Assembly: GCF_965638725.1 (NCBI RefSeq)
Contig: NC_134962.1
Location: 3,479,501-3,543,500, forward strand
Direction of reading: 5' to 3'
Length of the DNA stretch: 64,000 bases
Origin: Aptenodytes patagonicus
Taxonomy: Eukaryota; Chordata; Aves; Sphenisciformes; Spheniscidae
The position numbers and the translations under genes were made by a program. Of the stretch, positions 31,901-45,100 are shown in pieces (the stretch's first letter is position 1; each line of letters starts with the position of its first letter). The notes beneath the pieces were generated by a model, which had not been told where the DNA came from, made no database searches, and saw nothing but the letters and a program-made list of their open reading frames with translations.

Positions 31901-34900
31901 TGCTATTTCACTCCAAGCTCCAACTCGGATTCCTATCAGAATGCATTCTTTGCTGGGTCAGGTCTGTAAGCAATTTTACATATATGTCATAATTCCCATC
32001 TGAACACGTATGTTAGAGTATTCTGAGGCCAGCTGTGATATACAGACCTCTTATTTAGAATAGCCTCAATTTTTTCTGGAATGGAAGTAATTGAAAACTT
32101 GCACATTTAAATAGATTTTATCTCCTTGCGTTTTTGGAATAATCTTCCTCCCTTTGCATAATGGATAGCAGCCTTAATACTTCCCATTTCTTCAACTGCA
32201 TCAGTTGCTTAGAATAAGGATCCCATTTTCACATGAATCCTGTGGCAGGGCAACCTGATGGACCTAAATTCAATGAAAATGACATAAAATTGAAAGGGAG
32301 CAGATGCCATTGTAAGTGATGGCAGGGCAGGGCTATTACTATCATCTACTTTGCATAATCGCGTTACTGACAAAGACAGCACATTTCACAGCTTTTCCCA
32401 GCAAGCTGCGACTGTAAGCTTTTTGGAAAGAGGCAGAGCTTCTCCTCCTATTCAGGATTTCTCAATTGTCATGGCCATTCATGCTGGTTTTATGCTCCTT
32501 GACACAATATCAGAGGTAAAGTATCAAATTTAAGCAATTTTCTAAATGGTAGGAAGGCGCCAATTTCTTTCATAATAGATAACTTCATCATTTAACTATG
32601 TGAGAAACTTATAAAGAAAATATCTATTTGATTTTATCATGTGTGTTGGGGGGCGTACTTTGAAAAGCTCGCTAACTATTTCTTTATAGATTGGAACAGG
32701 AAGGTGGGGCATGAGAGACTGATACGCAGGTGGACAGAATGCTTTGGCTGGCTTTGGATCCCACCTACGCATCCTGGTGCTACTGACTCACCCTCCAGTC
32801 CATGTGAGAGTTATCAAGTATCTCTTGCCCTTATCCCGTTCTTAAAACCGTCTCTGCTGATGATCCGAATTACTCACACTTTTCTTACGTTCCCATTAGA
32901 AAAGGACTGCCATTGTCCAAAGGAAATGCTGATACGGAATGTACTGATGTCTGGGGGGGTCTTTCTCCTGGCTTCAGAAGACTTTAGATCAGCCCTTAGG
33001 AAGCCATTAGGAGTGGGAGGTAGGGAAGGAGCATTTGCTACAGATTGTCCTCTTGGAGTTGGAGAGGTAATTTAAGGAATGTCCGAGCTCTGTGACTCCC
33101 CAACCGCTTTATACCTATCTGTAAGTCTTGGGCCCTGGAGGTCCTTTAGCACACTAGAGATGCTACTGCATGGTCAAAAGAATTAGGGAGGATAAAAATC
33201 CTCCTTTTTTCTAATCTTCCTTCACTGGCTAGTTTTCAGATTTGCCAAGGTGTCTTGATCTGGCTGGACGGGATAGAGGCAAAGCTGACCCTTCATTCAC
33301 ACAAAATCAGTGCATTTATTAGCTACTAATGTCATCTTGGCTGAGGGACGGTTTGTTAACTCGCATGCCTCAAATCAGGTATCTGTGCACTTTATATTTT
33401 AGGGACTGTATACCTGTGAAGGAAAATTTGATGTCTTTAATTTATATTGGCCAAACTTACTATACATCAGAGCTAAGTCCAAGTATTTCAGAACACAGCT
33501 CTTTTCCCAGCTCTCTTTGCTGCTAAGAGATATCAAAACCTAAAAAAACAGAAGGGTTTTTTTGCAGCAACTTCAGAGACACTAAATTAGGCCCTAGGTT
33601 CACTAGCAGTCCTGAGATAGGAATTATTCAATCACATTATATTTCTGACTTTCAGAAGTTTTTCTTTTTTTATTCACCATTAGAAGCAGATGAGAGTTCA
33701 TTTGGAATCCATACCCATCTTAACCATATAATGGAGTACAATGTGCTTTAAGAAAACAATAAGAATAAAAAAAATCCATTTTGCTTTAACAGTAGGAAAT
33801 TTGGGGCTCAGGTGAACTATAATGGGTCCTATTAACATTGCACACAAGAATTCTGAATTGCTCATGCAATGATAATAAATATTTACAAGATTAAAAGGAT
33901 GGCTTTATTCCCAGTGTTTTATTTCCCCTGCCTGGAAGCTATTACCTGAAGTGCTCTCTACTTTTGGTGATGTTAAACATGATCACCACAATTTTTCATT
34001 TGAATGAATAAGTCTCCACTAGAAAATATTTACAATTGTGTAAGTTTAGAAGAGAACTTGCATCTACCAATGTTTTGTTTCATGCTTTTAAAGGAAGAGT
34101 CGTGTGACCTTAGAAGAACCACCTGACCTTGGTCAGAGGATGAAATCATCCATCTCTGTTGAGTGCAAGAACCTTCCACCAAATTTACTTATCAGCTGAG
34201 TTTCTCAGAAATTGTCTTTTATGCTGCCCTTTCTCATGCTGTCATTTTTTCCCTATATCTGGCTCTGCTGTCCTCCCTTTTATTTCTTAGCCTGAAGACC
34301 AAATGCTCAAGAGCCAAAGAAGAGAAAGACCTAAAATGAGGGGTGGAAAAAATAATGTTTGGGCAAATCTAAAATGCTGGGTCATTCATTGCCTTTATTA
34401 AATGATACCCTTTAAACTAGCCTCATAATTGTTTGGGGTTTTTTTTATGGGAAGGATTTTTCATCGGTGAAAGTGATAGAAACACGGATGTAGAGTTAGC
34501 CCTGGGTCTAACATGACCGCTGTCCTTATACAGCTGCCAAACTTTCATTCTCAGAGGCGACTTTGATGGTATTTTCATTTCAGAAGCTCTACTCTTGCAC
34601 AGGACAACATTTAATGTGCTGCTGCCTTTCTGACAGTGTCCAGCTGCAATGATCTGTGGTGGCTTTCAAACATGGGCACAACACGGAAAGTGACAGTTTC
34701 TCCCCATTTTGTGTATAGCGGTTTCTAAAGCTCTTTTGAAGAGTCTTGCTACTACATTCATTTAATTTCTCTCCATTGAAGGGAATTCTGATTGATTCCG
34801 TCTGAATATTCTCCACGATCAAAGGCGGGATGAAACGGGAATCTTTCCACCCTTAGAAAATAGCTTCATGTAAAAGGTGTGCAGCTGTTTATGTACCCGT

Positions 34901-35517
34901 GTGTAATTTATCTTCAACACAGGTGGGGAGGTTAGGGAGAGCTGATGAATTTTCCTCTGTATCTACAGTCTGTTCTGGAAGAAGAACCCAAGAACATAAT
35001 AAGCTGCATTCACCACTTTGAATTTTTTAAGTTCTTCTTCTTGGATCAACTTAGTCAAGTTGTTAAGAAAAATAACTTATCTCATTTTCCACTTTATCTT
35101 TTATTGCTTTAATCCATATCTGTATATTACCTTATCGCTGTGCCCTGATGGGATTGTTTCTAGTTTGTTCAAATTCAGAACAGTTTCTATTTGCTCTCAC
35201 CACGAGCGAGGCGGGCTCATGCAAAACTGTGCTCTTCTAATCAGTTTTATTAGATAGGATTGCTGGCCAGGTGTTTTTATACTTGTCTTCCAGACCAATT
35301 TGTAAAATGAATTCTGACAACGGCTGTTTGAAGCTCCCGATTCTAATACAGGTAATATTCAGGTTCATAATAGAAGTTTGTTGACAAACATATTTCCAGA
35401 AAATGATAATCACAAACATACTGGAACAATGAATACACAATGTGCATTGCTCCCTTTACTCTTTAGTTATGAACAGACAATGCTTTAAACAACAGACAAT
35501 TAAACATGATGATGATC
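28961..35517. other. Non-coding region between CR1 and the solo LTR
   Basis: These 6.6 kb of AT-rich sequence contain only short open frames without similarity that I recognise and without consistent splice pairs. No RNA gene or transposon was recognised. Confidence 0.5.
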
Positions 35518-35522
35518 GCTTG
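35518..35522. repeat. Target-site duplication, left copy (GCTTG)
   Basis: GCTTG directly precedes the LTR and is repeated directly after it at 36131-36135. A 5-bp duplication is typical of ERVL-class integrations. Confidence 0.85.
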
Positions 35523-36130
35523 TGTCATGGTTTAACCCCAGCCAGCAATTGAGCACCACAGCCGCTCGCTCACTCCCTCGGTGGGATGGGGGAGAGAATC
35601 AGAAGGGTAAAAGTGAGAAAACTCGTGGGTTGAGATAAAGACAGTTTAACGGGTAAAGCAAAAGCTGCGCACGCAGGCAAAGCAAAACAAGGCATTCATT
35701 CACTGCTTCCCATGGGCAGGCAGGTGTTCAGCCATCTCCAGGAAAGCAGGGCTCCATCACGCCTAACGGTGACTTGGGAAGACAAACGCCATCGCTCCGA
35801 ACGTCCCCCCTTCCCCCTTCTTCCCCCAGCTTTCTATGCCGAGCATGACGCCATATGGTGTGGGATGTCCCTTGGGTCAGTTGGGGTCAGCTGTCCCGGC
35901 TGTGTCCCCTCCCAGCTCCTTGTGCCCCCCAGCCTGCTCGCTGGTGGGGTGGGGTGAGAGGCAGAACAGGCCTTGACTGTGTGTCAGCACTGCTCAGCAG
36001 TAATGAAAACATCCCTGTGTTATCAACACTGTTTCCAGCACAAATCACTGTTTCCAGCACAAATCCCAAGCACAGCCCCGTACTAGCTACTGTGGAGAAA
36101 ATTAACCCTACTCCAGCTAAAACCAGCACA
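35523..36130 (-). mobile_element. Solo LTR of an avian ERVL-like endogenous retrovirus
   Basis: A 608-bp element starts TGTCATGGTTTAACCCC and ends CCAGCACA (TG...CA ends) and is bounded by a perfect GCTTG duplication. I recognise it as the LTR family common in neoavian genomes that begins TGTCATGGTTTAACCCCAGC on the plus strand here; by comparison with that family the sense orientation is minus. The family TATA box (CATATAAAGC) is changed to CATAGAAAGC near 35834-35843, and the ATTAAA-like polyadenylation site near 35645 is also altered. No internal retroviral genes are attached, so it arose by LTR-LTR recombination. It encodes nothing. Confidence 0.88.
36027..36064. repeat. 19-bp tandem duplication inside the LTR
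   Basis: CACTGTTTCCAGCACAAAT occurs twice in direct succession (36027-36045 and 36046-36064). In family copies I remember, this segment is single, so it is probably a private duplication. Confidence 0.9.
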
Positions 36131-36135
36131 GCTTG
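36131..36135. repeat. Target-site duplication, right copy (GCTTG)
   Basis: This is an exact match to the five bases before the LTR at 35518-35522. Confidence 0.85.
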
Positions 36136-39100
36136 TTTTATGACACTGGACTAAATCTACTAAGTTCAGTCCCTGGAATTACTCCTGACTCACAGTGATG
36201 CAAACAGGAGGAGATGCTGTGTCTGTATGGCAGTACAATTCATACCACAGAGCTACTGGTTTTACACAATGGTTTTTTGTTTATCCTCTTTTTGTTCATT
36301 ACAGGCAGATCTAATTCAAACCCTCAGAGTTAGATATTTGCTCTTTTGGGTAGTTTCATGCCCAAGTCCAGCTCCTTTGCAAAACACCCTTCAACATATA
36401 TGAGAGGTGAAAACCTCCCAAGTGGACAGCACTGGGAGCCGTTTCATTTCAGTGGATTCACAACAGGGCAGGGGTTGTCCAAGAGGTTTAAATTGCTGTA
36501 TCCCTCAAACATCTAAGAAGACAAGACAATAAAAATTTTTAAAACCCTGTTAAGACGTAATATTAACATCTATGATATGTCCTAATATAAGAAACTTCTT
36601 CTGTCACTAAACCCCACATTTTAGTGTTCAGTTTGGATAACAATTGCTATTTACATTGCAAAAAATGACCGCTCACTGAAGATAATGTAATTTTAAAACT
36701 TTGTGACCTATTATAATGAGAGGGCAGCTGAGGGAAAAAGCTTTTCATTATGACTATTAACTGCATTGTGAGTCTGAATTTTTTCCTCAATTTACTGTTC
36801 AATTGAGTCTTTTGCCAAGAGATACTATATTAAAATTGTTTTTCTCTTTAGGCGGTTAATGAAAGGTTATAATTAAGATAAGTGGGATCAAGCATCAGAT
36901 CTCAAATTGATGTTGTTTGATGGAAGCAGCTGTCTTTTTGCTGCTTCCTAAGCTCTGTTGGTGTCAACAACTGGGAACCTGAATGTTCTTCAGAATCTTC
37001 ATTGTTTTTTTGTGCATTTGCATTCAGCCTCAGAATGAAAACTCTCTGTAATCCTCGTGGCTTGACCCAGGGGTTACATAGACTTCAGAGCTCACATAAC
37101 TTACAATTTCAGGTCATTTTAGGGAGTGGGGGCAACCGAAGATTAATGCAGGCTAATTACTTGGCTTCTTGGTACACTCTGACAGTTTCTTCCTTTTAAA
37201 ATTCAGTGTAACTTTACAAGTGATTAAACATAGCTCTGACTTTGTAATGCAAAAGTGGTTTTCTTTTAAGAACGGTAAAGCAGTTAAGTGCAGCCCTGCT
37301 GATGATACCGGGTGGTTGGATACCTGCGTTACACCGCCTGAAATTCAGCGCATTTCGAAGTTCTCCCAGCATTTCTTTCCTTGCCTTCTGTGACACTGTT
37401 TCTCTTGTGGCTAAGGAAGTAGCACTACTAACACCAATTATATATCTTTGAATTTATTTGTACTCGTCCCTTCTCTGATATTATTGTACACGATAGAGCA
37501 GAGGAGTAGAGCTTTCTTAGCCTGAATGTTTTAGTTCTCTATTCTTTTCACAGGTTACCACTCCCCCACTCTGAGGACCATGAACTGTTAAATCAATCCA
37601 GACGGTAGTATATTTTTTAATATACCCTGTTACATGTCTTCAGTCTCCGTCCACTGTGACTACCTTATATTCAGCAAATACGATTGTTCACTGATTTTAA
37701 GGGGTGAGACTGAAGTGCTAAAGGTAATCTGGGGTCCAAATCCAAATGCCTAGTTTACTGGATTATAATCTGGAATTGTACTCCGGTTTATATTCTTGCT
37801 GAATAGATTTTAGTCAGGCAGTTTGGGTTTGGACTCAAATTTCTCTAATGTCAGAAAAGACCTGATGTTAGTCCTCATGCTTAAATCTACCTCTAGGAAG
37901 AAATACTGGCACAGAGATAACTTATATAGATGGAAGCGTTTGGAGTAAAACTGTTTTAAGCAACAAACAATATGTTTAAAACGTCTGATCTATAAAAATA
38001 AACAGTTTCAAAACTGAACTTGGATTGGGATTTTAGTCTCTGTACACTGTTTTCTTAAACTTCTCATAAAACAAAAGAGCACCTTTGGCAGAAAAGAAGC
38101 AATTTTGTTAGAGGTTTAGAAGGAGCAGCAGTAACGGTGCTGGGTTAGTTTAAGATGGCAGGGGTGAATTTGTCCGACAGCTCTATGATACGTGTGGGGT
38201 TACATCTTGAAACAGAAGCTGCAAGAGAGGTGCTAGTGTCAACCTTTCTGGCACTGATGAAGTGCAGTAAAAATGATGATTACATGCTATGCTTCCCCAC
38301 TCTAATGAAAACAAGTTTTCTGATTTTCTGTGATTTTCTTCTCACCATAATACCCCAGGCCTTTGACTCCTGATGTATAGCTTTTCCTATATAATTAATC
38401 CCACACATCCTTAAATGTAAGTCTGTGACTAAGTTTGTCAGAATATTTCGTCTGAATACTCTTGTGTTTCTCTGAGGTGCATGTGGAGGGGCACAGCAAG
38501 ACGAAGAGAAGCAGCCAAGTCACGCTGGAGGTGAGCTCCTGCCTGGTTTCTGCAGAAGGCTGGCAGGCTGTTCAGGGAACCATTTAGCATAAATAATTTC
38601 CAGCAACTCACTGGAATCGGGCTTTACTGGGACTATCCTACTCACTTCGAGTCTGTGTCAGCAGCACAGTAAGATCCTTTAGGAAATGCCATTATGGGCT
38701 GTAATCATAAGTGGAAGATATTTGGTTTCACAGCATTTAAGTGGAACTGCCTGTGATTGCTGTTTTACGTACAAACCCCTTATTTTTAGTCCCCTTTGTT
38801 GCATTAGCAGTCACTTGGAACCAGCCCCTAGAGCTGCCTTTGTTTCTGTAGCAGCAGGCAGGCCAGTTCTCAGCGCTCCCTGCCTCTGGACCGGCTCCTC
38901 ACGCCTTGCTCTGGCTGACGGGTACAGCTGGGACTCCTGTGAATTTGGAGGTGACTGTTGCCCCCTCCTTTTCCTGCATGATGTGTGACGGACAGCGGGT
39001 GCTGTGTTCCCACCGTTGCTAAGTGATTCCTTATTAAAAAGGGCATCAGAGCTTGTAACCGGTTTATCTGAGAGCTGCAAGGGTTTTCCAAATGAATGGC

Positions 39101-42100
39101 CGCAAGAGGTTACAAACCTGCTTGGAGGAGACTTGTTTTAGGAGCCGCTCTGCTGGGAAGAGCGGGGTCCGGATTCTGAGTTGTTATTACAGGTTATCCC
39201 ATGGCAATGGGTTGTATTCCTGGTCCTGCTGGAGTGTTACTGATAGGAAGCCTGTTCTAAAGCACCTTCTCCAGTTTTTGCCACAAACAAGTTGTAGAGA
39301 ACAAAAGTTTTTAAAATAATTTGTAATAATTAAAAATTCATAATAACAGGCTAATAGAAGAGCTTCAAAAGCTTCAGAAATAAGAATGCCCCCGTCTTTC
39401 ACAAATGAACTAACAGAAGAAAACCCATAACTGTCTTTTTTAACACCACACTAAATATCCAAGTGGGGCGGGATTCAGGTATTCCCACAGCTCCATTTTC
39501 ATTCTTATCTCTCGTCCATTCCTCTGCCGAGAACATGTTTCTGTTTCAGTTATAAAGCCCTCCTAGATACTGATTTTGCATTCTCTGCTCCTATAAAAAA
39601 TGACACACCAGCATTCATGTGAATCAGACAGACACAGCACTGAGGTAACAACAGTTTAGTATACGGAGGGAAATGACAAAGTGCCCTGCGTGGATGTTTT
39701 GTGAGAATAACAGGCTTTAATGATAGCAGCTTGGCACTGGAATCAACTCACCAGGAACATCTGAAGCCCTGGCATGGAAACAGTAGTTCTGCGCTTGCTT
39801 GACCATGGCTGGCTGGCTGGTAACTGGGTGGCATCAGCGACAGCAGCTCCGTGATGCCTGCAGTGCCTGTGTGATCCTGGTGGGCAGCAAGAAGGAGAAC
39901 AGGGAAAATGTTTCTAGCTCAGGTGCCTGGAAATAAAAACAAGGAGGCGGCTTTGCGCAGGCCTGGCACCCGAGCTCTGTAGCAACACCAGTTGCAATCA
40001 GCAAATCCAAATCTACTTTATTATTCCCTTAATCGGGAAGATAAGTACTGCTCATCAGGCTTAATGGGCAGTTAACATCACTTGTTTTTATTGTGTAGTC
40101 TGAGACTGCTGATTGTTACCTGCATTTACACTGCCCTCAGGGCTGGTGCAGAAGTGCTAGTGCTGCTTTGTGATATTAGGCAGCTGCCATGGGTATGAGC
40201 TCAACGTGCCAAATTCCAGAAGAAGGAGCCACATCCAGGCTTGGGGTTGAATGAAATTGGTGAAGACTTTCCATAGACATTTGTGGACTGTTGATCAGGC
40301 TGTTCACAAGGAAGGCGTCCGCAGATTAGGTGATCTCATTTACAGCCAGAGGGCATTCGGTATTTTTGCATATCTTTCTGTAAGCAGGCACAGGATGATA
40401 CCTGCTAAGCCATCACCCAGAGACACACAAATAACAGGGGGGATGACTTGTTAAGTGGAAAAGCGAAAGGAGAGGGGGAAGTTGAGCTTTAGAGCCTCCC
40501 ACCTGAGCAAAAAGGATGGGCCTCTCCTCTGTCCCACGAATGCCTTGGGCGCTTCCCTTCAGAAAATCCTGCTAGTTCTGGTCCTAACGGTTCCTGTGAC
40601 GGCTGGGAGAGGTGGCACAGAGCAGGGGGGACCCCAACAAATCTAGACAGCGGGCAGGGGAATTTGTTTCTTGGTGATTTCCTCCTTTTTTTCAGGCCAT
40701 GTAGGTAGAGGGAAAAACAATGTTCTGTAGATATTTTGAGTACACGGCTCTCTTGAGGCCGCATGGTTTGAAAATGAACCGAAGGCTACCTGTTACCTGG
40801 CTGGTACTTCACTGAGCAAGCCAGGGGCCTGCAGACAGAAAACACGAGATGGAAAGACTTCCTATTTTTCAAAAGAAAATCAAAGCCTGGAAACACGGCA
40901 GAAGCCTCCGTGTCTCTTCTGGGGTTGTACTTAATAATTTAACCTTCAGGTCTGGAGGTTTTGCAAAGCAAATGTTTATTAGGGTATTAGAGGCATAGAT
41001 GTGTTATTTTTTGGGTAGTAGAACCTGGCAAGGACTTTAATTTCAAAAGAAAAAATCCAAGCAAACATTGCCAGTCACTGTTCCCCGTTCTGCTTCTATA
41101 GTGAGTCTAATCTTATGTTTCATTACATATTCACATGGGTGCTTGAATCATTGTATAGAGTACCTGAATAAGAATTTAATCACACCGCCAATTAATTTCC
41201 AAAGAAACTTATTGAAAATGCTGCTAAATGCAAGAAGTTTTGGAAATGTAATATAGAAGCTCAGCAGGTGTCCATTTTTTAAATCTGAAGGACTCCAATG
41301 TAATCTGATAAATTGATTCTGTAATGAAGTTGCCATGCTGAATTTCAAGCGATGAAGAAAGCTATAATCTTCTGTTTCACTAGACCACTGAGATAGCATA
41401 TATTTGCAAAACTGAATTAAGCAGACTAAAAAGCTCTAGTCAAATGCTCTGGCAGGAACTAGAAAATTGAGTATTAGGATACATATACACGTACCTATAG
41501 CTCTGCTTCCCCAACAGCACTACGGTGACTCACCACATCTGCCTGTGACACACAGGAGACAGGGCTTCCCGAGTGGGTTTAACACTGTCTCTGTCAGCTC
41601 TCCTAAAGTTTTCCTTATTGCTATTTGCCCTGGGTCCTTCTAACCGTGCTCAACTACCTTACAGGCTGTGGTTCTGGGATTGTGCTCTGGATTACCGCAT
41701 CTTTTTCCCACCTGTGTGTCATAAACCTGGAGATACCCTGGTTCTGTCTGCTAGTGATGAGATTTATCCTACCCTGAATGCCAGCTTTAGGAAACAACAT
41801 TTCTACTCAATAAATCCCTTTTAAACAAGCAATATTAAATGAAGAAGAAATAGTAACATCTGAAATAAAAAATAAAACCTCCATCAAAGCTAAAGTTTTA
41901 CCCCAACGTGCAAGAAACACAAAGAATTAGCTGAAGTTTTCATTCACTCTCAGTTTTTATGTGGGAAGTGTTCAGATACTGTGCTGATGAGGGGTGGTAG
42001 AAACTGGTTGCATAATATCAGAGAGTTTGAAGAAAGGGGTGTACAAAGCCAGTACAAAGATGCATGACTTCTGAGGAAATGTAGAGTTATAATTTATCTA

Positions 42101-45100
42101 GATAATGCTGCAGAAGGATCTTGTATAAAGCCCAGTCACCAGGAATTGAGACTCTAGGCAGAACTGTCCTTTCTCTTCAGAAAACACCTTTGAGCAGACC
42201 ATGATCTTAAATACTGTGAGCATCCACACAGTTAATTTTTTGCAAGGATGATCACTTAGGAGGAGGAGAACTAGAAAAATGCTTTAATTTCATTTGCTAT
42301 TCAGCTGCAGTAGTTTATCAGGATAGACATGAAAAATTCTGTGTTTCTAGGCAGGCAATAAGCCTTTGCCTTTGTCCGTTCTGTTGCTGAGATAACTGCT
42401 AAATGTATTTTTAAGTAGGAAGTTGTGTGAGACAAGAACTGAGATGTATCTGAGTAAGGAGAAGCCTGATGCAACAGATCTGAAGCTTCCATTCAACGGC
42501 AAACTCAGGAACCCTATTTTTTTGCTGAAGGAGTGAAATAACTCCTAGAAAAACTGTCTCACAGTCATGGAAAACACAAACATTTCTATTAGGGCAGAAA
42601 ACCAGCTGGAAGGGTAGGAAAATGCAGATAATAAGGCAGATGCTGCCTTCCCAGATCTGAGGGCATTGCCCAGCTTGCAGTACTCAAGGGATTTTTTTCA
42701 CTTTCTTCCAAAGCATCTGGTGCTGCCACTGTCAGAGAAGGCGAGTGGAGTAAATGGACCTTGGGAGTGATCCAAACTGGCAGTTTCCACCTTTCTGATA
42801 GATACAGTGACAAAGGCAGTGCTCAGGTGTCAAGGAAAAGGCTGTGTTGCTGTATCCATGTCTTTAAAATGTACACGTACTTGGCAGGGTTTCTGGCATC
42901 CAGAAGGCCAGACCAGGGTGGGTACCACACATGACCAACAAAACAGCAGATGATGTGTGGTGTGAACTCCATGGAAACCCGTCATCCTTGGAAAAAGCAT
43001 ACAGCTGCATCCTCTATGTCACTGTCATCTCCAGCTTTTGAGGCTTTAGAATATGTCCCTCTACTTCCCCCTCCTCTGCAGGAGACAGAAAAGATGCTGC
43101 TTCTGCATTTATTGCTCACTGTGCCAAGATCCTAAAGTGTCTGGTGTGCTGAAAACACTTAATAGCGCAGAGCAGAGCCGGCTGCTTTCCATTCTTTCAA
43201 TGTGCTGACAGCTCATTTCTGAAAGTTTTAACTGTAGAGAGGAAGCAATTTGTCTGCAATTTCTGATTATTGTTTTTATTATTCAGCCTTAAAGGGGGAT
43301 TCACAGTAAAAAGCGGTTTAAAGATAGCGGCTCAGGAGGAAACAGGTATTTTCTGTGAACTTATAAAAACATATATGTCTTTTGTTGAGTTGGTATCATT
43401 GCTCGGCTGACCCCACTTGGACGGCTGATCCCAGGGGCCAGGGTGGTGGTACAATAGCAACCTGCTGGTGCTCCTTGCCGGAGGGTCAGCAGTGAATTCA
43501 CAGTTAGCAGAGATAACACTGGGCAAATTGCAAACAGAACACACCAGGGCAGAGAGAAATTGCAGGCAGAGGCTCCCAGGTCCCCTCCATTGAATCCGAG
43601 ACACCCAAGGTGCTGCTTGGCAGCTGGTTGGCAGCATCCTCTCTGTCTCAGAAGCTGCATCTCCCTGTTTTTACCTGAGATTCCAGCAACACGTTTAACT
43701 TTGAATTTGTAAAAAAAGAACATGCTGGTGGACATACTGCCCTTGAAAGCAGCCGGTATGCATGGTGCTGCCTGCGTGGGGGAATGCACTTGGCAGTGGC
43801 CAGTCAGCATGAAACAAGTGTGAGTTTAAATCTCAGGATTTTTTTTCATAGTGATAGCTGCCCATTTTGCTATGGCGATGCGAGTTGAAACACCTGCCAC
43901 CCCTCCTTCCCAGAGTCCCTCCTGTAGAACTAGAAAGCCACATTATTTTACAATTCATTAAGAAAGACTCGGAGATCAGTGTAGAAGACTTAGGCATAGG
44001 GAACACGGGTCTAGGGAGGATGGGGTAATCTGGGTATGGCCTTCAGTGAAGTGTCTTGTCCTCCCTAGTCTGGGGTGAACCGTGGCCTGGTCAGAGAGGA
44101 CTGTGTAGCTAAACTCTTTGTTGCCTTGTTATTCAGACCTGGAGCTCCTATTGATTGCAGAACATTTGAAGATCAGGTCTCTGAGAGCAGATGGATTGGT
44201 GCTGTAGCATCATTTGGGATGTGCAGAGGGAGGTTGCTATTCCAGAGCACTTCCCACAGCAGCTGCTGCAGGCTGGAGTACAGAAAGATGGATTTTTTCG
44301 GGTGCTTTGAGCCACCTTCCCCTCCTGCTCCCGCCCACCTTCCCACGCAGTTGTCAAGCGGTTAGTTTGTACAGAGAGACGTTTTTGTTCCTGCAGTTCA
44401 ATTTGTCACAACAGTCATGTCAGGAGGAGGTTGTTTGCCTTTTTTTTTTTTCCTTTCCTAAATCAGGCACATTTCAAGGGTAATTTTCAGGGAGTCAGCC
44501 CAGGGAATGGCATCTGCAAAATGAATGGAGGATGTCCAGATGACTGGGAGCCCTTCTGAGGTGGTGGTAGCCTCTTTGAGTGAGTGTTTTGCTCCTGATC
44601 AGAGTCTATGAGCCACCTGAATACTGGATACAAATTTGGGGGCTACAAAGCGTGTTTGTGAACTGGCTCATGCCCCTGTCTGTCTCTAAATGGACCCATC
44701 TTTGGCTTTTATTTTGTTACTTAATGTGATTTGCAGCCTAGCAATAATCTGCCCCTCTCTTTGCTATGCATCCTCGCAAACCCAAGGGGCAGTCCGCATG
44801 CAGCAGTAACTCCGAGTAATGCTGAGCTGCGTGGCTGACGCTCGCCCGGCTGGAGTGGCCGTCACGAGAGGGGATGAAGTACTTGGGAGGGCAGGTATGG
44901 CTGCTGCCCCATCCCTCGAGAGCTCAGCTTAAGATCAAATAACCTGGCGCACCTCTACGCGATACGGTGGCTGAACAGCCCTGTATGGGGCCTGACCCCT
45001 GGCAACAACCCTTTCTTATAGTGAGAGCCTGTAAAATGACAGGATTAGCAAAACCCGTGGCTAAACCCATGACTTTGAACTCAGGCTGTGGATTTGTGCA

